This document shows positions 52,200 to 61,260 of a DNA stretch of 64,000 bases, in pieces. Source of the DNA: Paenibacillus sp. PL91 (lineage in GTDB: Bacteria > Bacillota > Bacilli > Paenibacillales > Paenibacillaceae); contig NZ_JABBYG020000002.1 in assembly GCF_012935325.2 (NCBI RefSeq), positions 62,001 through 126,000 of the forward strand, written 5' to 3'. The notes below the pieces were generated by a model that was given only the letters and a program-made list of their open reading frames with translations, did not search any database and was not told the DNA's origin. A program made the translations under genes and the position numbers. Each line of letters begins with the position of its first letter. Within the stretch, counting starts at the first letter, position 1.

Positions 52200-53293
52200 C
52201 TGCCACCGCGACTTTGCAGTAAGCATTGCTTGAATGCCGCCACCAGCTGCTCGTTTTGCTTGCGAAGCTTAACGGCAACCCGAATATACGTGTGATCTAG
52301 ACCGGCAAATCTTGATGCATCACGAATAAGGATGCCAAGCTTGCCCATCTCGAGCTGAAGCATGCTCGCGCTTAGCTCAGCCTCTCTCGGGATACGAATG
52401 AGCAAATAATTAGCCACGCTTGGATTAACAACAAAGCCGAGCGCTTGCAGCTCCTTAATGAGCCATGGCCTTTCCTCTTGCAGCCACATCATCGTCCTCT
52501 CCGCATAATCCGGATCGTCAAGCACCGACTCGCCGATCAGCTGCGCCAACGAATTGACGCTCCAAGGCACCTGCAAGCGCCTTAAACCGCTTAACGTTCT
52601 TGGCATGCCCACGATATAGCCAAGTCGAATGCCGGGGATGGAATAAAACTTTGTCATCGAGCGGATCACAAACAATTTCTCATTCCTCGCTGCCTCCTGA
52701 ACGAGACTGTATTGCGATTCCTCCGGGACAAAATCCATAAATGCCTCATCAACGACTACGTATGCCCCTTTACTCAGCAGCATGCGAATGAGCGCTGGAT
52801 CGACAAGCTGTCCAGTCGGATTGTTCGGAGATCCAAGCATAAACAATGAACCCGTGGCGGCTGCTCCGCAAAGATGCTCCAATTCCAAATGCAATTCAAA
52901 TTGATTTTCCGCAGACAGCTTGATTTCATATACCGCCCCGCAGATTTTGCGAATAGCGTCCCCGTATTCGTCAAAGCATGGGATTGCCAGCGTCGTTAAT
53001 TTAGGCTGAAGCGCACGTATGATTAAATCAATTAATTCCGCAGCGCCATTGCCAACGACAATGGATTGCTCATCAATTTGATGCCGCTCAGCCAGCTTTC
53101 GTCTCAATCCGCGGACGGCAGGATCTGGATATTGCCCGATAAGTTCCGCATAGGACAACAACGCTTTTTTTACACTATCAGGGGGACCTAGCGGGTTCAT
53201 GTTCGAGCTGAAATCAACAAATGATTGTGCTGCCATTCCGAAGGCTTCCTCCGCGGTCCTTAAATCGCCCCCATGTCCGTATCTCTCCAACAT
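52196..53293 (-). CDS. cobD: L-threonine-O-3-phosphate decarboxylase
   Basis: PLP enzyme making (R)-1-amino-2-propanol phosphate, the linker of the nucleotide loop. 365 residues from ATG 53293 (AAGGAG 12 bases upstream; a TTG at 53332 is possible but lies before that site). FSSNMNPLGPP near residue 27, LGSPNNPTGQLV near 155, DEAFMDF near 183 and the PLP lysine in SMTKFYSIPGIRLGY near 215 mark it as a class II aminotransferase-fold enzyme of the CobD/HisC group. The operon context decides for CobD over histidinol-phosphate aminotransferase. Confidence 0.9.
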   Translation of the reverse strand: MLERYGHGGDLRTAEEAFGMAAQSFVDFSSNMNPLGPPDSVKKALLSYAELIGQYPDPAVRGLRRKLAERHQIDEQSIVVGNGAAELIDLIIRALQPKLTTLAIPCFDEYGDAIRKICGAVYEIKLSAENQFELHLELEHLCGAAATGSLFMLGSPNNPTGQLVDPALIRMLLSKGAYVVVDEAFMDFVPEESQYSLVQEAARNEKLFVIRSMTKFYSIPGIRLGYIVGMPRTLSGLRRLQVPWSVNSLAQLIGESVLDDPDYAERTMMWLQEERPWLIKELQALGFVVNPSVANYLLIRIPREAELSASMLQLEMGKLGILIRDASRFAGLDHTYIRVAVKLRKQNEQLVAAFKQCLLQSRGGR

Positions 53294-53313
53294 CTTCGAA
53301 CCCAACTCCTTAA

Positions 53314-54126
53314 TTAGTAAGCTTGCATCCAAATAACCGCTGCAAAAAGCAGCGCCGCTTCAATCGCTTCATTCATTGCTCCATATGTATCTCCGGTTAA
53401 CCCGCCAAGCTTTCCGCTCAAGTATGACGCAAGCAAACAGCCGATGCAGAATGTAATCAAGGCTGCAAGCAATAGATAGGCTAACGCTGTGCCCGAATCG
53501 ATGTCTGCGATCCACAAGATGATTCCCGTGCAGACTGCCGCCATAATCATGGATGCAGCGGCATGCCTACCTTTAACCACGTTAAATAATACGGCTATTC
53601 CTTCTCCTTGCCGTGCAAACGTCCAGAAAGCGATTGCGGCGCTCATCCAAGCGCGACTCCAAATCGGGCCGATTACGAGAAGGGGCCAATACAGCTTTAA
53701 TTGATCTGACTCAAAAAGTTCAACGAATAGGGACACTTTGAGTAACATCAGAAGCACTGCGGCAATGACGCCCATCGCCCCCACCCGGCTATCCTTCATA
53801 ATTTCGAGCATGCGCTCGCGTGTGCGGTGGCTCAGTACGCCATCCGCCGTATCCATCCAACCGTCCAGATGCAAGCCGCCGCTTAATGCCGTCCATAAGC
53901 CGAGCACGATAACAGCGCTTGGCCACGCAGGCACGAATAAAGTGAGCATCCAAGTGAAGGCAGCGAGACAGAGGCCGATAAGAGCTCCTGCAAGCGGAAA
54001 ATAGACAACACTCCGTGAGAGAACAGCTCCTTGAAACGGAACAGATAACGGTACAGGAAATCGTGTTAAAAATTGTAAGGCAGCAATAAGAGCTTGAGCT
54101 TGCAGCTTTAACTCACGACGAACCAT
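53314..54126 (-). CDS. cobS: Adenosylcobinamide-GDP ribazoletransferase (cobalamin synthase)
   Basis: Integral membrane enzyme that joins alpha-ribazole (or its phosphate) to adenosylcobinamide-GDP. 270 residues, seven hydrophobic segments. The signature FLTRFPVPLS near residue 20 and GGLHLDGWMDTADGVLS near residue 88, with its acidic metal-binding residues, are diagnostic. The C-terminal GGLTGDTYGAMNEAIEAALL is also conserved. Its start overlaps the cbiB end by 19 bases; GGAGTGATT precedes the ATG. Confidence 0.93.
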   Translation of the reverse strand: MVRRELKLQAQALIAALQFLTRFPVPLSVPFQGAVLSRSVVYFPLAGALIGLCLAAFTWMLTLFVPAWPSAVIVLGLWTALSGGLHLDGWMDTADGVLSHRTRERMLEIMKDSRVGAMGVIAAVLLMLLKVSLFVELFESDQLKLYWPLLVIGPIWSRAWMSAAIAFWTFARQGEGIAVLFNVVKGRHAAASMIMAAVCTGIILWIADIDSGTALAYLLLAALITFCIGCLLASYLSGKLGGLTGDTYGAMNEAIEAALLFAAVIWMQAY

Positions 54127-55088
54127 ACTGCAATCACTCCTATAAACAAAATAAAACTAACGCTATGCAATAAGCGTACCGTACTTACAATATCATCCGG
54201 CTGCAATGAACGTGTTGGCCAGCCCATTCTTGCTCGCTCGCTTGTTACGCCAAAATACGTATTGGTACCGCCCAGCTCTATGCCAAGCGCCCCTGCTACC
54301 GCAGATTCCGGAATGCCGCTATTTGGGCTGGGATGAAGATGAGCGAACGATCGAATCGCGCGGGCTGCTTCCCTTGCGTTCATTCGCGGCAAAAAAAAGG
54401 CCGAAATCGTAAGCATTACGCCTGTTAGCCGCGCGGGAACAAAATTAAGCACATCGTCAGTTCGTGCCGAGCACCAGCCAAAATGGACATACTTCTCACT
54501 CCGATATCCAACCATCGAATCCAGTGTGTTTGCAGCACGGTAAAGCATAGCAAGCGGAGCGCCGCCGATTAAGGCGAATAATAGCGGGGATACAAGCGCG
54601 TCTACCGTATTTTCCGCAACGGTCTCGACAGCAGCCCGCGAAGCTTCACGCTCGTCCAGCTTTGCGGTGTCCCGTCCAACAATATAGCCAACATACTTGC
54701 GCGCTTCATCCAATCTGCCTTCCAATAATGGACGATAGACCAGCATCGCAGCTTCCTTCAAGCCCTTAACAGCCAATGTTGTGGAAATAAACCATGCGCT
54801 TACCGCATAGCCAAGCCACGGATGTACAGCATCCGCTGCCCACACAAGCAGCCACATCACTCCGCAGCTTATCATTAGCGTTGTAAGTGTTAGTACAACA
54901 CCTAATGCCTTGACAGCGGCGGGTCGTCCTGTGAAGCGCTCAGGCGCAAGAAGACGCTCTAACAGCCGAATAAGCCGCCCTATCCATATGACAGGATGGG
55001 TCGGCCATTTCGGATCACCAACGATCCAGTCAATCACAATTGCAGTCGCTGCAAGCAGAAGCAGCTCCTTAATGGAGTAAAGAATCAT
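54108..55088 (-). CDS. cbiB: Adenosylcobinamide-phosphate synthase
   Basis: Membrane protein attaching aminopropanol (phosphate) to adenosylcobyric acid. 326 residues with several hydrophobic helices and the family hallmarks DWIVGDPKWPTHPVIWIG near residue 21, GRDTAKLDEREASRAAVETVAENTVDALVSP near residue 140 (outline of the long conserved block), and SPNSGIPESAVAGALGIELGG near 258. ATG 55088 overlaps the cobU stop as ATGA, with GGTGGGAG upstream. Confidence 0.93.
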   Translation of the reverse strand: MILYSIKELLLLAATAIVIDWIVGDPKWPTHPVIWIGRLIRLLERLLAPERFTGRPAAVKALGVVLTLTTLMISCGVMWLLVWAADAVHPWLGYAVSAWFISTTLAVKGLKEAAMLVYRPLLEGRLDEARKYVGYIVGRDTAKLDEREASRAAVETVAENTVDALVSPLLFALIGGAPLAMLYRAANTLDSMVGYRSEKYVHFGWCSARTDDVLNFVPARLTGVMLTISAFFLPRMNAREAARAIRSFAHLHPSPNSGIPESAVAGALGIELGGTNTYFGVTSERARMGWPTRSLQPDDIVSTVRLLHSVSFILFIGVIAVWFVVS

Positions 55089-55675
55089 AATTGCTCCCAC
55101 CTGAAAGCCTGCGATTTCAGCTCAATCGGAATGCCTGCTGTAACAAGAAAGACGCGCTCACACAACGCGGCGACCTTCTGATTCAAGCGCCCAGCCTCGT
55201 CTCTAAATCGTCTGCCAAGCGGATAAGCCGGGACGATGCCGTCCCCTACTTCATTAGTCACAATTAGAAGAGGATGGGAATACCGGGCAATCGCTTCAAG
55301 CAGCTTCTCGATTTCGAGCTCAAGGCGATTCTCTTCCCATGTTTGCTGCTCCGCTTGCATCATCCAGTTCGTCAACCATAGCGTTAAACAATCAAGCAGC
55401 ACAATTGGCGGCTCTTGTCCTTTTTTAATCTCAGCTGTAAATTGTTCGTCCCATTGATTAAGCAGATCTGCTGCATTGCAGGCATCCTCGGCAGTCTTCC
55501 AGCTAAAGCCGGAGATGTCTCGGTCCGTTCGATGCTTCGTGATCCGCTCTCTCATCTCATCATCATAGGGCTGGCAGGTTGCGAGATATAAGCCGCGTGC
55601 CGCAGCACGCATTGCATATTGCTCAGCGAAGCCGCTCTTGCCGCTCCGCGCGCCACCGGTTACCAGTATTGCCAT
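55085..55675 (-). CDS. cobU: Bifunctional adenosylcobinamide kinase / guanylyltransferase
   Basis: Phosphorylates adenosylcobinamide and then transfers GMP from GTP. 196 residues with the P-loop VTGGARSGKSGFAE at the N terminus, the CQPYDDEMRERITKHRTDR segment that carries the guanylylated histidine, and VTNEVGDGIVPAYPLGRRFRD near residue 145. ATG 55675 has AGGTGA six bases upstream, which overlaps the cobT stop codon. Confidence 0.94.
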   Translation of the reverse strand: MAILVTGGARSGKSGFAEQYAMRAAARGLYLATCQPYDDEMRERITKHRTDRDISGFSWKTAEDACNAADLLNQWDEQFTAEIKKGQEPPIVLLDCLTLWLTNWMMQAEQQTWEENRLELEIEKLLEAIARYSHPLLIVTNEVGDGIVPAYPLGRRFRDEAGRLNQKVAALCERVFLVTAGIPIELKSQAFRWEQL

Positions 55676-55685
55676 CAACACTCAC

Positions 55686-56756
55686 CTAGCCTTTGGATAC
55701 GCCTGCGCTCTCGAAGGTTGCCATCTCCTGCATAAGAAGAAGCGCAGCGTCAATAAAATGAAAACATAATACAGCTCCCGTACCTTCTCCAAGGCGCATC
55801 TCAAGCTGCATCATCGGCAGCAAGCCGATTGATTCGAGCAATCTCAAATGGCCTTGCTCTTGGGAGAGATGTGAGGCTATCATATAAGGCATTGTCTGCT
55901 CGGCAATTCGCGATGCAACGAGCGCCGCAGCAGATGAGATATAGCCGTCAATTACGATCGGACAACCATTTGCCGCTGCTCCGATAATGACGCCAACGAG
56001 TCCAGCAATCTCCGCGCCGCCAACCTTGGTGAGCACTTCGATTGGATCTGCATCAGCCGAAGGAAGCTCATTAACGACGATCGCGCGCTTCACGACCTCC
56101 ACCTTGTTCAACCAGCTCGCATCATTGATACCGGTTCCTCGGCCAACGGATTCCTCGGGCGATAGCCCTGTCAGAACGGTTGTAAGAGCAGCGCTCGCCG
56201 TCGTATTGCCGATGCCCATTTCGCCCGTCGCAAACAATCGGCTGCCTTGCCGGAATTGCTCGTTCACCACATCGACGCCAACCATGATCGCTTGAATGGC
56301 TTCCTCACGGGTCATTGCCGCCTGCTTCGCCATATTGGCCGTGCCTCTAACAACTTTACGGCTTACGAGCCGTTCATGCTCCAAATCCGCATTTACGCCA
56401 ATATCGACACATACGACTTCCGCGCCGGCTTGTCTTGCAAGCACGTTAACAGCCGCTCCGCCGTTTAGGAAGTTTAGCACCATTTGCGGCGTAACCGCCT
56501 GTGGGAACGCACTGACTCCTTCCTCGCAGACCCCATGGTCGCCAGCCATCACAATGACTGATTTACGCGACAAGTCAGGCCATAATTGTCCCGAAATGCC
56601 GGCTAGCTGACTGGCGAGCGCTTCAAGCTTGCCAAGACTGCCTGGCGGCTTCGTTAATGAATCCGAGTGACGCAAAGCGAGAGACGCAGCCTCCTCGTTG
56701 AACGGCTTAATTTGTTTAATCGTTTCCAATAACGCAATTTCCAAATTAGTTTCCAT
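55686..56756 (-). CDS. cobT: Nicotinate-nucleotide--dimethylbenzimidazole phosphoribosyltransferase
   Basis: Activates the lower ligand base by forming alpha-ribazole phosphate. 356 residues; conserved segments are KPPGSLGKLEALA near residue 35, VIVMAGDHGVCEEGVSAFP near 68, GEMGIGNTTASAAL near 178 and the catalytic glutamate in LRLGEGTGAVL near the C terminus (about residue 325). AAGGAG from the end of the ABC ATPase gene serves as its binding site, only two bases separating stop and start. No cobC phosphatase is present in the operon. Confidence 0.95.
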   Translation of the reverse strand: METNLEIALLETIKQIKPFNEEAASLALRHSDSLTKPPGSLGKLEALASQLAGISGQLWPDLSRKSVIVMAGDHGVCEEGVSAFPQAVTPQMVLNFLNGGAAVNVLARQAGAEVVCVDIGVNADLEHERLVSRKVVRGTANMAKQAAMTREEAIQAIMVGVDVVNEQFRQGSRLFATGEMGIGNTTASAALTTVLTGLSPEESVGRGTGINDASWLNKVEVVKRAIVVNELPSADADPIEVLTKVGGAEIAGLVGVIIGAAANGCPIVIDGYISSAAALVASRIAEQTMPYMIASHLSQEQGHLRLLESIGLLPMMQLEMRLGEGTGAVLCFHFIDAALLLMQEMATFESAGVSKG

Positions 56757-56758
56757 CT

Positions 56759-57571
56759 TTATAGCTCCTTCAAGCCAGATCTTGCCGACTCGTTATTCCA
56801 ATTCGGTTGAAGCATAATTTGCGGCACACCCGTCACGGGATGTGCGATGACAGCTGCCGTCGTTTCATATACTCGTTCAATTAGTGTGGGAGTTAGCACA
56901 GAATGCGGAATGCCAGCTGCAGCAACCTTTCCTTGGTGGAGCACGACAAGCTCATCGCAGTAGAGTGCCGCCAGATTCAAATCATGAAGCACAGCGATCA
57001 CCGTTAGCTCGCGCTCCTGCTGCCACGCTCTCACCGTATCCAGCAACTGCACCTGAAAGCCAATATCCAAATAGGTTGTCGGCTCATCCAGCAAAATAAT
57101 GGTTGGCTCCTGCGCCATCAGCTTTGCCAGCGCTACGCGCTGCCTTTCTCCGCCGCTAAGCTGATCCATTTTGCGATGCTCAAGCTCCTCGAGCCCCATC
57201 GCAGACAATGCTCTGTCAATTATCGGCTCGAAGTCTTGCTCTTCGCTGCCTAGCCAGTTCTGAAATGGATATCTTCCCATGCTGACGACCTCGCGCACCG
57301 AGAATCCAACTGGCGGCAAGCCGCTTTGCTGCAGCACGGCAAGCTTCTTAGCCAGCTGCTTGCGCGGGTATGAAGCGATATTTCGCCCTGCAAGCAGTAT
57401 CTCTCCTTGCTTAGGCTGATCGACACCGGATAGCAACTGAAGCAGCGTTGATTTGCCGACACCATTGGGACCAATAATACCGTACATGCGCCCTTTTTGA
57501 AATGAGCAGGATATCCCGTTCAGTATGGTCCTTCCCTGCACCGCTTGTACGATGTGACGTACCTCGATCAT
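56759..57571 (-). CDS. btuD: Cobalamin ABC transporter ATP-binding protein
   Basis: ATPase of the corrinoid importer, 270 residues. Walker A GPNGVGKSTLLQLL near residue 35, Q-loop, signature LSGGERQRVALAKLMAQ near 140 and Walker B IILLDEPTTYLDIGFQ near 160 are intact, as is the switch histidine in VLHDLNLA. It is of the FecE/BtuD type. The ATG overlaps the btuC stop as ATGA after GGAGGGACGAT. The B12 riboswitch upstream and cob genes downstream support corrinoid rather than iron-siderophore as substrate. Confidence 0.9.
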   Translation of the reverse strand: MIEVRHIVQAVQGRTILNGISCSFQKGRMYGIIGPNGVGKSTLLQLLSGVDQPKQGEILLAGRNIASYPRKQLAKKLAVLQQSGLPPVGFSVREVVSMGRYPFQNWLGSEEQDFEPIIDRALSAMGLEELEHRKMDQLSGGERQRVALAKLMAQEPTIILLDEPTTYLDIGFQVQLLDTVRAWQQERELTVIAVLHDLNLAALYCDELVVLHQGKVAAAGIPHSVLTPTLIERVYETTAAVIAHPVTGVPQIMLQPNWNNESARSGLKEL

Positions 57572-58605
57572 ATCGTCCCTCCTTGCTTCAGCTTCTGCCT
57601 ATGCAGCAAATAAGCGAAGAAAGGCGCACCGATTAGCGCCGTAACGACGCCAAGCGGAATTTCTTTGGGCGTCAATGCCATTCGGGCCAGCGTATCTGCC
57701 CACAGGACGAATACGCCGCCCCCGATTGCAGACAATGGCGTAATCAAGCGATAGTCTGGCCCTACGAGCAGACGGATCAGATGCGGCACCACAAGCCCTA
57801 CGAAGCCAATCACGCCAGAAACGGAAACCGCTGCTGCTGTGAGCAGCGTCGAGCTGATTAAGACGATAAGTTTTGTACGCTCGACACGAATGCCTAGATG
57901 CGCCGCATGCCGCTCGCCAAGCACAAATAAATTAAGCGGTTGGCCGTAAGCAAGGAGCAGCGGCATTCCTACGAGCAAAAACGGAATCAGCATGTAGACA
58001 TTTTCCCAGCTCCGCATGGCAAGCGAGCCCATCAACCAGAATAAGATCTGATTGACGACACCCTCCGACATGGAAACCATGAACGAAACGAATGCGCCAA
58101 GAAAGGATTGTATTATGACTCCTGAGAGGATTAGCGTTTCGATATGCATGACGCCCTTGCTGCGCGAGAGCCAAAAGACGCCAAGCAGCGTAACGATTCC
58201 CGTACCGAATGCTACAAGCGGGATCGTCCATACGCCAAGCACGGCCTGCAGTCCAAACAAGATCATAAACGCTGCGCCGACCGAGCTTCCAGAAGCGACG
58301 CCTAACGTATACGGATCGGCTAGCGGATTGCGAAGCACGCCTTGAAAGCCGGTGCCTGCAAGCGCGAGGCATGCCCCAACAAGCACGGCAAGCAGTACGC
58401 GGGAAAGCCTAACTTGTGTCACGATAGCGATTTGCCCGGGCGAATAAGTAGTGGGCTCATCCGCAAGCCACGGCAGTTGATGAAGTAGTATCCCCCACAC
58501 GTCGCGCAAGGATAAGCCAGCCGAGCCAATCGATAAACTAACAACGATAGAAACAGCAAGAAGGAGCATAGCTGCTCCTCCATACCAAACTAATTTATAG
58601 GTCAT
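57568..58605 (-). CDS. btuC: Cobalamin ABC transporter permease
   Basis: Permease of the FecCD/BtuC type, 345 residues with about ten membrane helices. The segment RLSRVLLAVLVGACLALAGTGFQGVLRNPLADPYTLGVASGSSVGA near residues 68-113 (outline) and the coupling loop GVIGFVGLVVPHLIRLLVGPDYRLI near 265-290 are typical. It lies four bases after btuF and overlaps btuD by four bases. Confidence 0.91.
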   Translation of the reverse strand: MTYKLVWYGGAAMLLLAVSIVVSLSIGSAGLSLRDVWGILLHQLPWLADEPTTYSPGQIAIVTQVRLSRVLLAVLVGACLALAGTGFQGVLRNPLADPYTLGVASGSSVGAAFMILFGLQAVLGVWTIPLVAFGTGIVTLLGVFWLSRSKGVMHIETLILSGVIIQSFLGAFVSFMVSMSEGVVNQILFWLMGSLAMRSWENVYMLIPFLLVGMPLLLAYGQPLNLFVLGERHAAHLGIRVERTKLIVLISSTLLTAAAVSVSGVIGFVGLVVPHLIRLLVGPDYRLITPLSAIGGGVFVLWADTLARMALTPKEIPLGVVTALIGAPFFAYLLHRQKLKQGGTI

Positions 58606-58609
58606 TTGA

Positions 58610-59602
58610 TTATTTTACGAGATCCGGGTGAATGACTTTTGCAAGCTCAAGCAAGCCATCGGCAAGACGCGGTCCAACGCGTACGAGCGGATCCTCAGTA
58701 ACCGCATGCATCTGCTTGTTTTTCACCGCATCGATGACATTCCAGCCTGGACGGCCTTCGATGCCAACAACGATTGGATTCGGGTCCTCCTTCAATGCAG
58801 GATATATAATAAATGCAGGATTTTCCTTTACAACTTCCTCCGCGCTAACCTCATACCAGCCAGGCGATGCTGCTGCAATGTTGATACCGCCTGCAAGCGT
58901 CAGCAGCTCATCGAGGAATGTGCCTGAACCAACTGTCCAGCCTGGTGAAAACTCTAAGTATACTTTCTTCTTCTCAGCGTCCTTCACTGCATCCGTTACC
59001 TGCTGCTTAACCGCACGCATATGCTCTGCAACGGCAGCCGCTTCCTTATGTTTATTCATAATATGACCTAAATTTTCAATTTTGGCAATAACGGCATCAT
59101 AGGTAAGCGGATCTGTCGCATACACGGGAATGTTCAATTCGCGGAGCTTCGTAATCGCTTCCGTGTTCATCGACGTTGAAGCCAGCACAAGATCAGGGTC
59201 AAGCGCTGCTACGGCTTCAATGTTAGTCGTCATATCGCCAACTTTCGGCTTAGATGCAGCTTCCTCCGGATAGTTGCTATATTCATCAACCCCTACGACT
59301 TGCTCGCCAGAGCCAATGGCATAGATAGCTTCCGTTTCACTAGGTACAAGCGTAACGACCTTGGTCGGCGCTTGCTCAAACGTCATCTCCGTACCTGTAT
59401 CATCCTTTATCGTTAGCGGATAACCAGATGAGTTGTCCGTTGGCGCCGGCTCATTCGTAGCCGCTTGCTCCGTGCTAGCCGGTGTATTGCCAGCCTGGTT
59501 TTCGGTGTCTTTGCTTGCTCCGCATGCTGCTGTAAATACGAGCATCATCGTTAACAGCAAGCCAAACAGAAGCTTCATCATGTTGCGGTTCTTTCCATTC
59601 AT
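58610..59602 (-). CDS. btuF: Cobalamin-binding lipoprotein
   Basis: Extracellular substrate-binding lipoprotein of the TroA/BtuF class, 330 residues from ATG 59602 (GGGG 11 bases upstream; a GTG at 59614 is the alternative). Signal peptide with lipobox FTAACG near residue 26-30, then a Ser/Thr/Asn/Pro-rich linker (about 31-60), and the bilobal binding domain: VVTLVPSETEAIYAIG, VVGVDEYSNYPEEAASKPKVG and NIEAVAALDPDLVLAS in the first lobe. It is the first gene after the B12 riboswitch, so it is the most directly repressed by cobalamin. Confidence 0.92.
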   Translation of the reverse strand: MNGKNRNMMKLLFGLLLTMMLVFTAACGASKDTENQAGNTPASTEQAATNEPAPTDNSSGYPLTIKDDTGTEMTFEQAPTKVVTLVPSETEAIYAIGSGEQVVGVDEYSNYPEEAASKPKVGDMTTNIEAVAALDPDLVLASTSMNTEAITKLRELNIPVYATDPLTYDAVIAKIENLGHIMNKHKEAAAVAEHMRAVKQQVTDAVKDAEKKKVYLEFSPGWTVGSGTFLDELLTLAGGINIAAASPGWYEVSAEEVVKENPAFIIYPALKEDPNPIVVGIEGRPGWNVIDAVKNKQMHAVTEDPLVRVGPRLADGLLELAKVIHPDLVK

Positions 59603-59635
59603 CTTGTTCTGCACCCCTAAGTTTTTTATTCGTAT

Positions 59636-59676
59636 AAAATAAAAAAAAGCATTTCCGGCAATTGTGCCAGAAATGC
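59636..59676 (-). terminator. Riboswitch-controlled intrinsic terminator upstream of btuF
   Basis: Stem AGCATTTCTGGCA/TGCCGGAAATGCT (59664-59676, 59647-59659), 13 pairs with one wobble, four-base loop, followed on the minus strand by TTTTTTTTATTTT. It lies between the B12 aptamer and the btuF start, so it is the expression platform: bound cobalamin should favour termination. Confidence 0.85.
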
Positions 59677-59762
59677 TCTCATACGCGCTCTAGTAAATAA
59701 GCTAAGCGGCAAGCTTTCCAAAGCACTATCCCCAAGTCCACGTAGGTAAAAGTGTTAAGTAC

Positions 59763-59936
59763 AAACAGGCAGATTTTCTGACTCGGTCATGACTGCGAGC
59801 GCTAGCTCTTGCTGTCATCCCTTACAGTGGCGGGTCCGTGCCGGATTCTCACCGGTCTTCCCTATTAAGCTTCAAGCGAACTCCAACAATCAAACGGTTC
59901 CTTGTCAGAGATTCTACCATCAGCACCTATTTATAC
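59763..59936 (-). promoter_or_regulatory. Cobalamin (B12) riboswitch aptamer
   Basis: About 175 bases of leader carry the class hallmarks in order: AGGTGCTGATGG at the 5' end (about 59931-59919), GGGAAGACCGGTGAGAATCCGGCACGG (59864-59838 in outline), then the B12 box GCCACTGT (59831-59824), and the closing GTCAGAAAATCTGCC near 59780-59765. It sits between a good promoter and the intrinsic terminator preceding btuF, and should repress the whole uptake and synthesis operon when cobalamin is plentiful. Confidence 0.95.
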
Positions 59937-59957
59937 GGTATGAAATGATCAGTTGTT

Positions 59958-59986
59958 AATATACACCGTCTCTCGGAATTTGTCCA
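59958..59986 (-). promoter_or_regulatory. Promoter of the cobalamin operon
   Basis: TGGACA (59986-59981), 17 bases, TATATT (59963-59958) on the minus strand predicts initiation about 15 bases before the riboswitch aptamer, which fits well. Confidence 0.7.
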
Positions 59987-60124
59987 ACAATACTCGCGAA
60001 GCCAATTGGATCAGCTCCCTCCGTTCTGCTTGCGGCGTTTCCCGCATAGGTAACGTAATATGCCCCTTTCGTCGCGTTTCACGACAACCTCATATATTTG
60101 TGAAAAAGGAGGTCAATAGCTGTC

Positions 60125-60568
60125 ATGCAGCCACCGTATAAATCACTGTCGCCACTTTATAAATTCATCATCCTGCTCATTGCCATTGCACTACTAGCAG
60201 GTTTAACGCTTACTTGGCTCCGCCATCGCGACAAAGCGCCTCCTCCTATATCGGAGCATACATTCGAGAGCGGCCATGCCATTTGGTCAATCGCGACTTA
60301 TCCAGCCAAAGCGCTTCGAGAAAACCGCTTTCTGATCGAACTTGCGGATGAATCCGGCGCAGCCCTGCATGGAGCCAGCTTATCCGTTAAGCTGGAGATG
60401 CTCGATATGGTGTGCGGGGATTATGAATTTAAAATGACCGAAGCTTCACCGGGCAAATATGAGGGTGAAGGCGTACCGCTAATGGCTGGCACATGGAAGG
60501 CGACATTAACGGTTGACACAGGAGCTCAAACCTATACTATCGTCAGATTGCTGAAGGCCATTCATTAG
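60125..60568 (+). CDS. FixH/YtkA-like membrane-anchored protein
   Basis: A 147-residue protein with one N-terminal membrane helix (about residues 12-29) and an extracytoplasmic immunoglobulin-like domain. The pattern NRFLIELADESGAALHGASLSVKLEM followed by EASPGKYEGEGVPLMAGTWKATLTVDTGAQTY (given in outline) matches FixH/YtkA-type domains, which act in copper loading of cbb3- and caa3-type oxidases. GGAGGT lies 11 bases before the ATG. It is convergent with the SafE-like gene, five bases between their ends, next to the Cu-ATPase gene. Confidence 0.72.
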   Translation: MQPPYKSLSPLYKFIILLIAIALLAGLTLTWLRHRDKAPPPISEHTFESGHAIWSIATYPAKALRENRFLIELADESGAALHGASLSVKLEMLDMVCGDYEFKMTEASPGKYEGEGVPLMAGTWKATLTVDTGAQTYTIVRLLKAIH

Positions 60569-60573
60569 GCTGT

Positions 60574-61260
60574 TTACCACAGCCACGGATTTATCGAAGG
60601 AATTACGCTGTTGACAGCCAGCCCTCGCAAAATCGAAATGATACCTACGGCAATCGCCGTCACCACACTCGCTTTGCGCATGAAGCGCCGCCATTTTTTA
60701 CTCGCAAAGGATGCAATGGACGCAGCAGCAGCCAGTGCCGGAAAGGTAGAGAGGCCAAACAAGGCCATGACGGCTGCTCCCTCGAGCCCCGAGCCCGTGG
60801 AGGCAGCCGTCATTTGCATCGCATAAGTCAAGCCGCAAGGCAAGAAACCGAACGCGATGCCGGTTGCAAGCAAATGCCCTGATTCTTGATTAGCTGTGCG
60901 CTTTGCACCTCCTGCCAATCGCTTGTGGAGGAAGGACGACAATCGGTTCATGAAAGGAAGCTGGAACCTGCGCCATAGCCACAGCAGCAAGAAGCAGCCG
61001 CCAATAATCGACGCTAGCCCCTGCACGCCGGCAAGCTTCCCTGCCACATCAACAAAGGAGCCAACCGTTCCCATGACGGCCCCCAACAGCGTATAGGAAA
61101 AAATGCGTCCCGCATTATAGAGCAGCATCGATTTCTGCGTGGAAGCGGCTGAATTAAGCGACACGGCGGATACGATGCCTCCGCACATCCCGATGCAGTG
61201 CGGAGCGCTGAACAGCCCGGTCAAAATAATAAAGCCTACCTGCTGCCAAGTGATCGTCAT
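60574..61260 (-). CDS. SafE/DsbD_2-like membrane protein, probable copper assembly factor
   Basis: Polytopic membrane protein of 228 residues with six or so helices, of the sulfite exporter TauE/SafE-annotated UreH/DsbD_2 type. The first helix contains SAPHCIGMCGGI (about residues 19-30), the paired cysteine motif that in homologues near cytochrome oxidase assembly genes is linked to copper. LPCGLTYAMQM near residue 140 forms the internal repeat. Its ATG overlaps the Cu-ATPase stop by four bases, so the two are coupled. The name sulfite exporter in databases is probably misleading here. Confidence 0.78.
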   Translation of the reverse strand: MTITWQQVGFIILTGLFSAPHCIGMCGGIVSAVSLNSAASTQKSMLLYNAGRIFSYTLLGAVMGTVGSFVDVAGKLAGVQGLASIIGGCFLLLWLWRRFQLPFMNRLSSFLHKRLAGGAKRTANQESGHLLATGIAFGFLPCGLTYAMQMTAASTGSGLEGAAVMALFGLSTFPALAAAASIASFASKKWRRFMRKASVVTAIAVGIISILRGLAVNSVIPSINPWLW

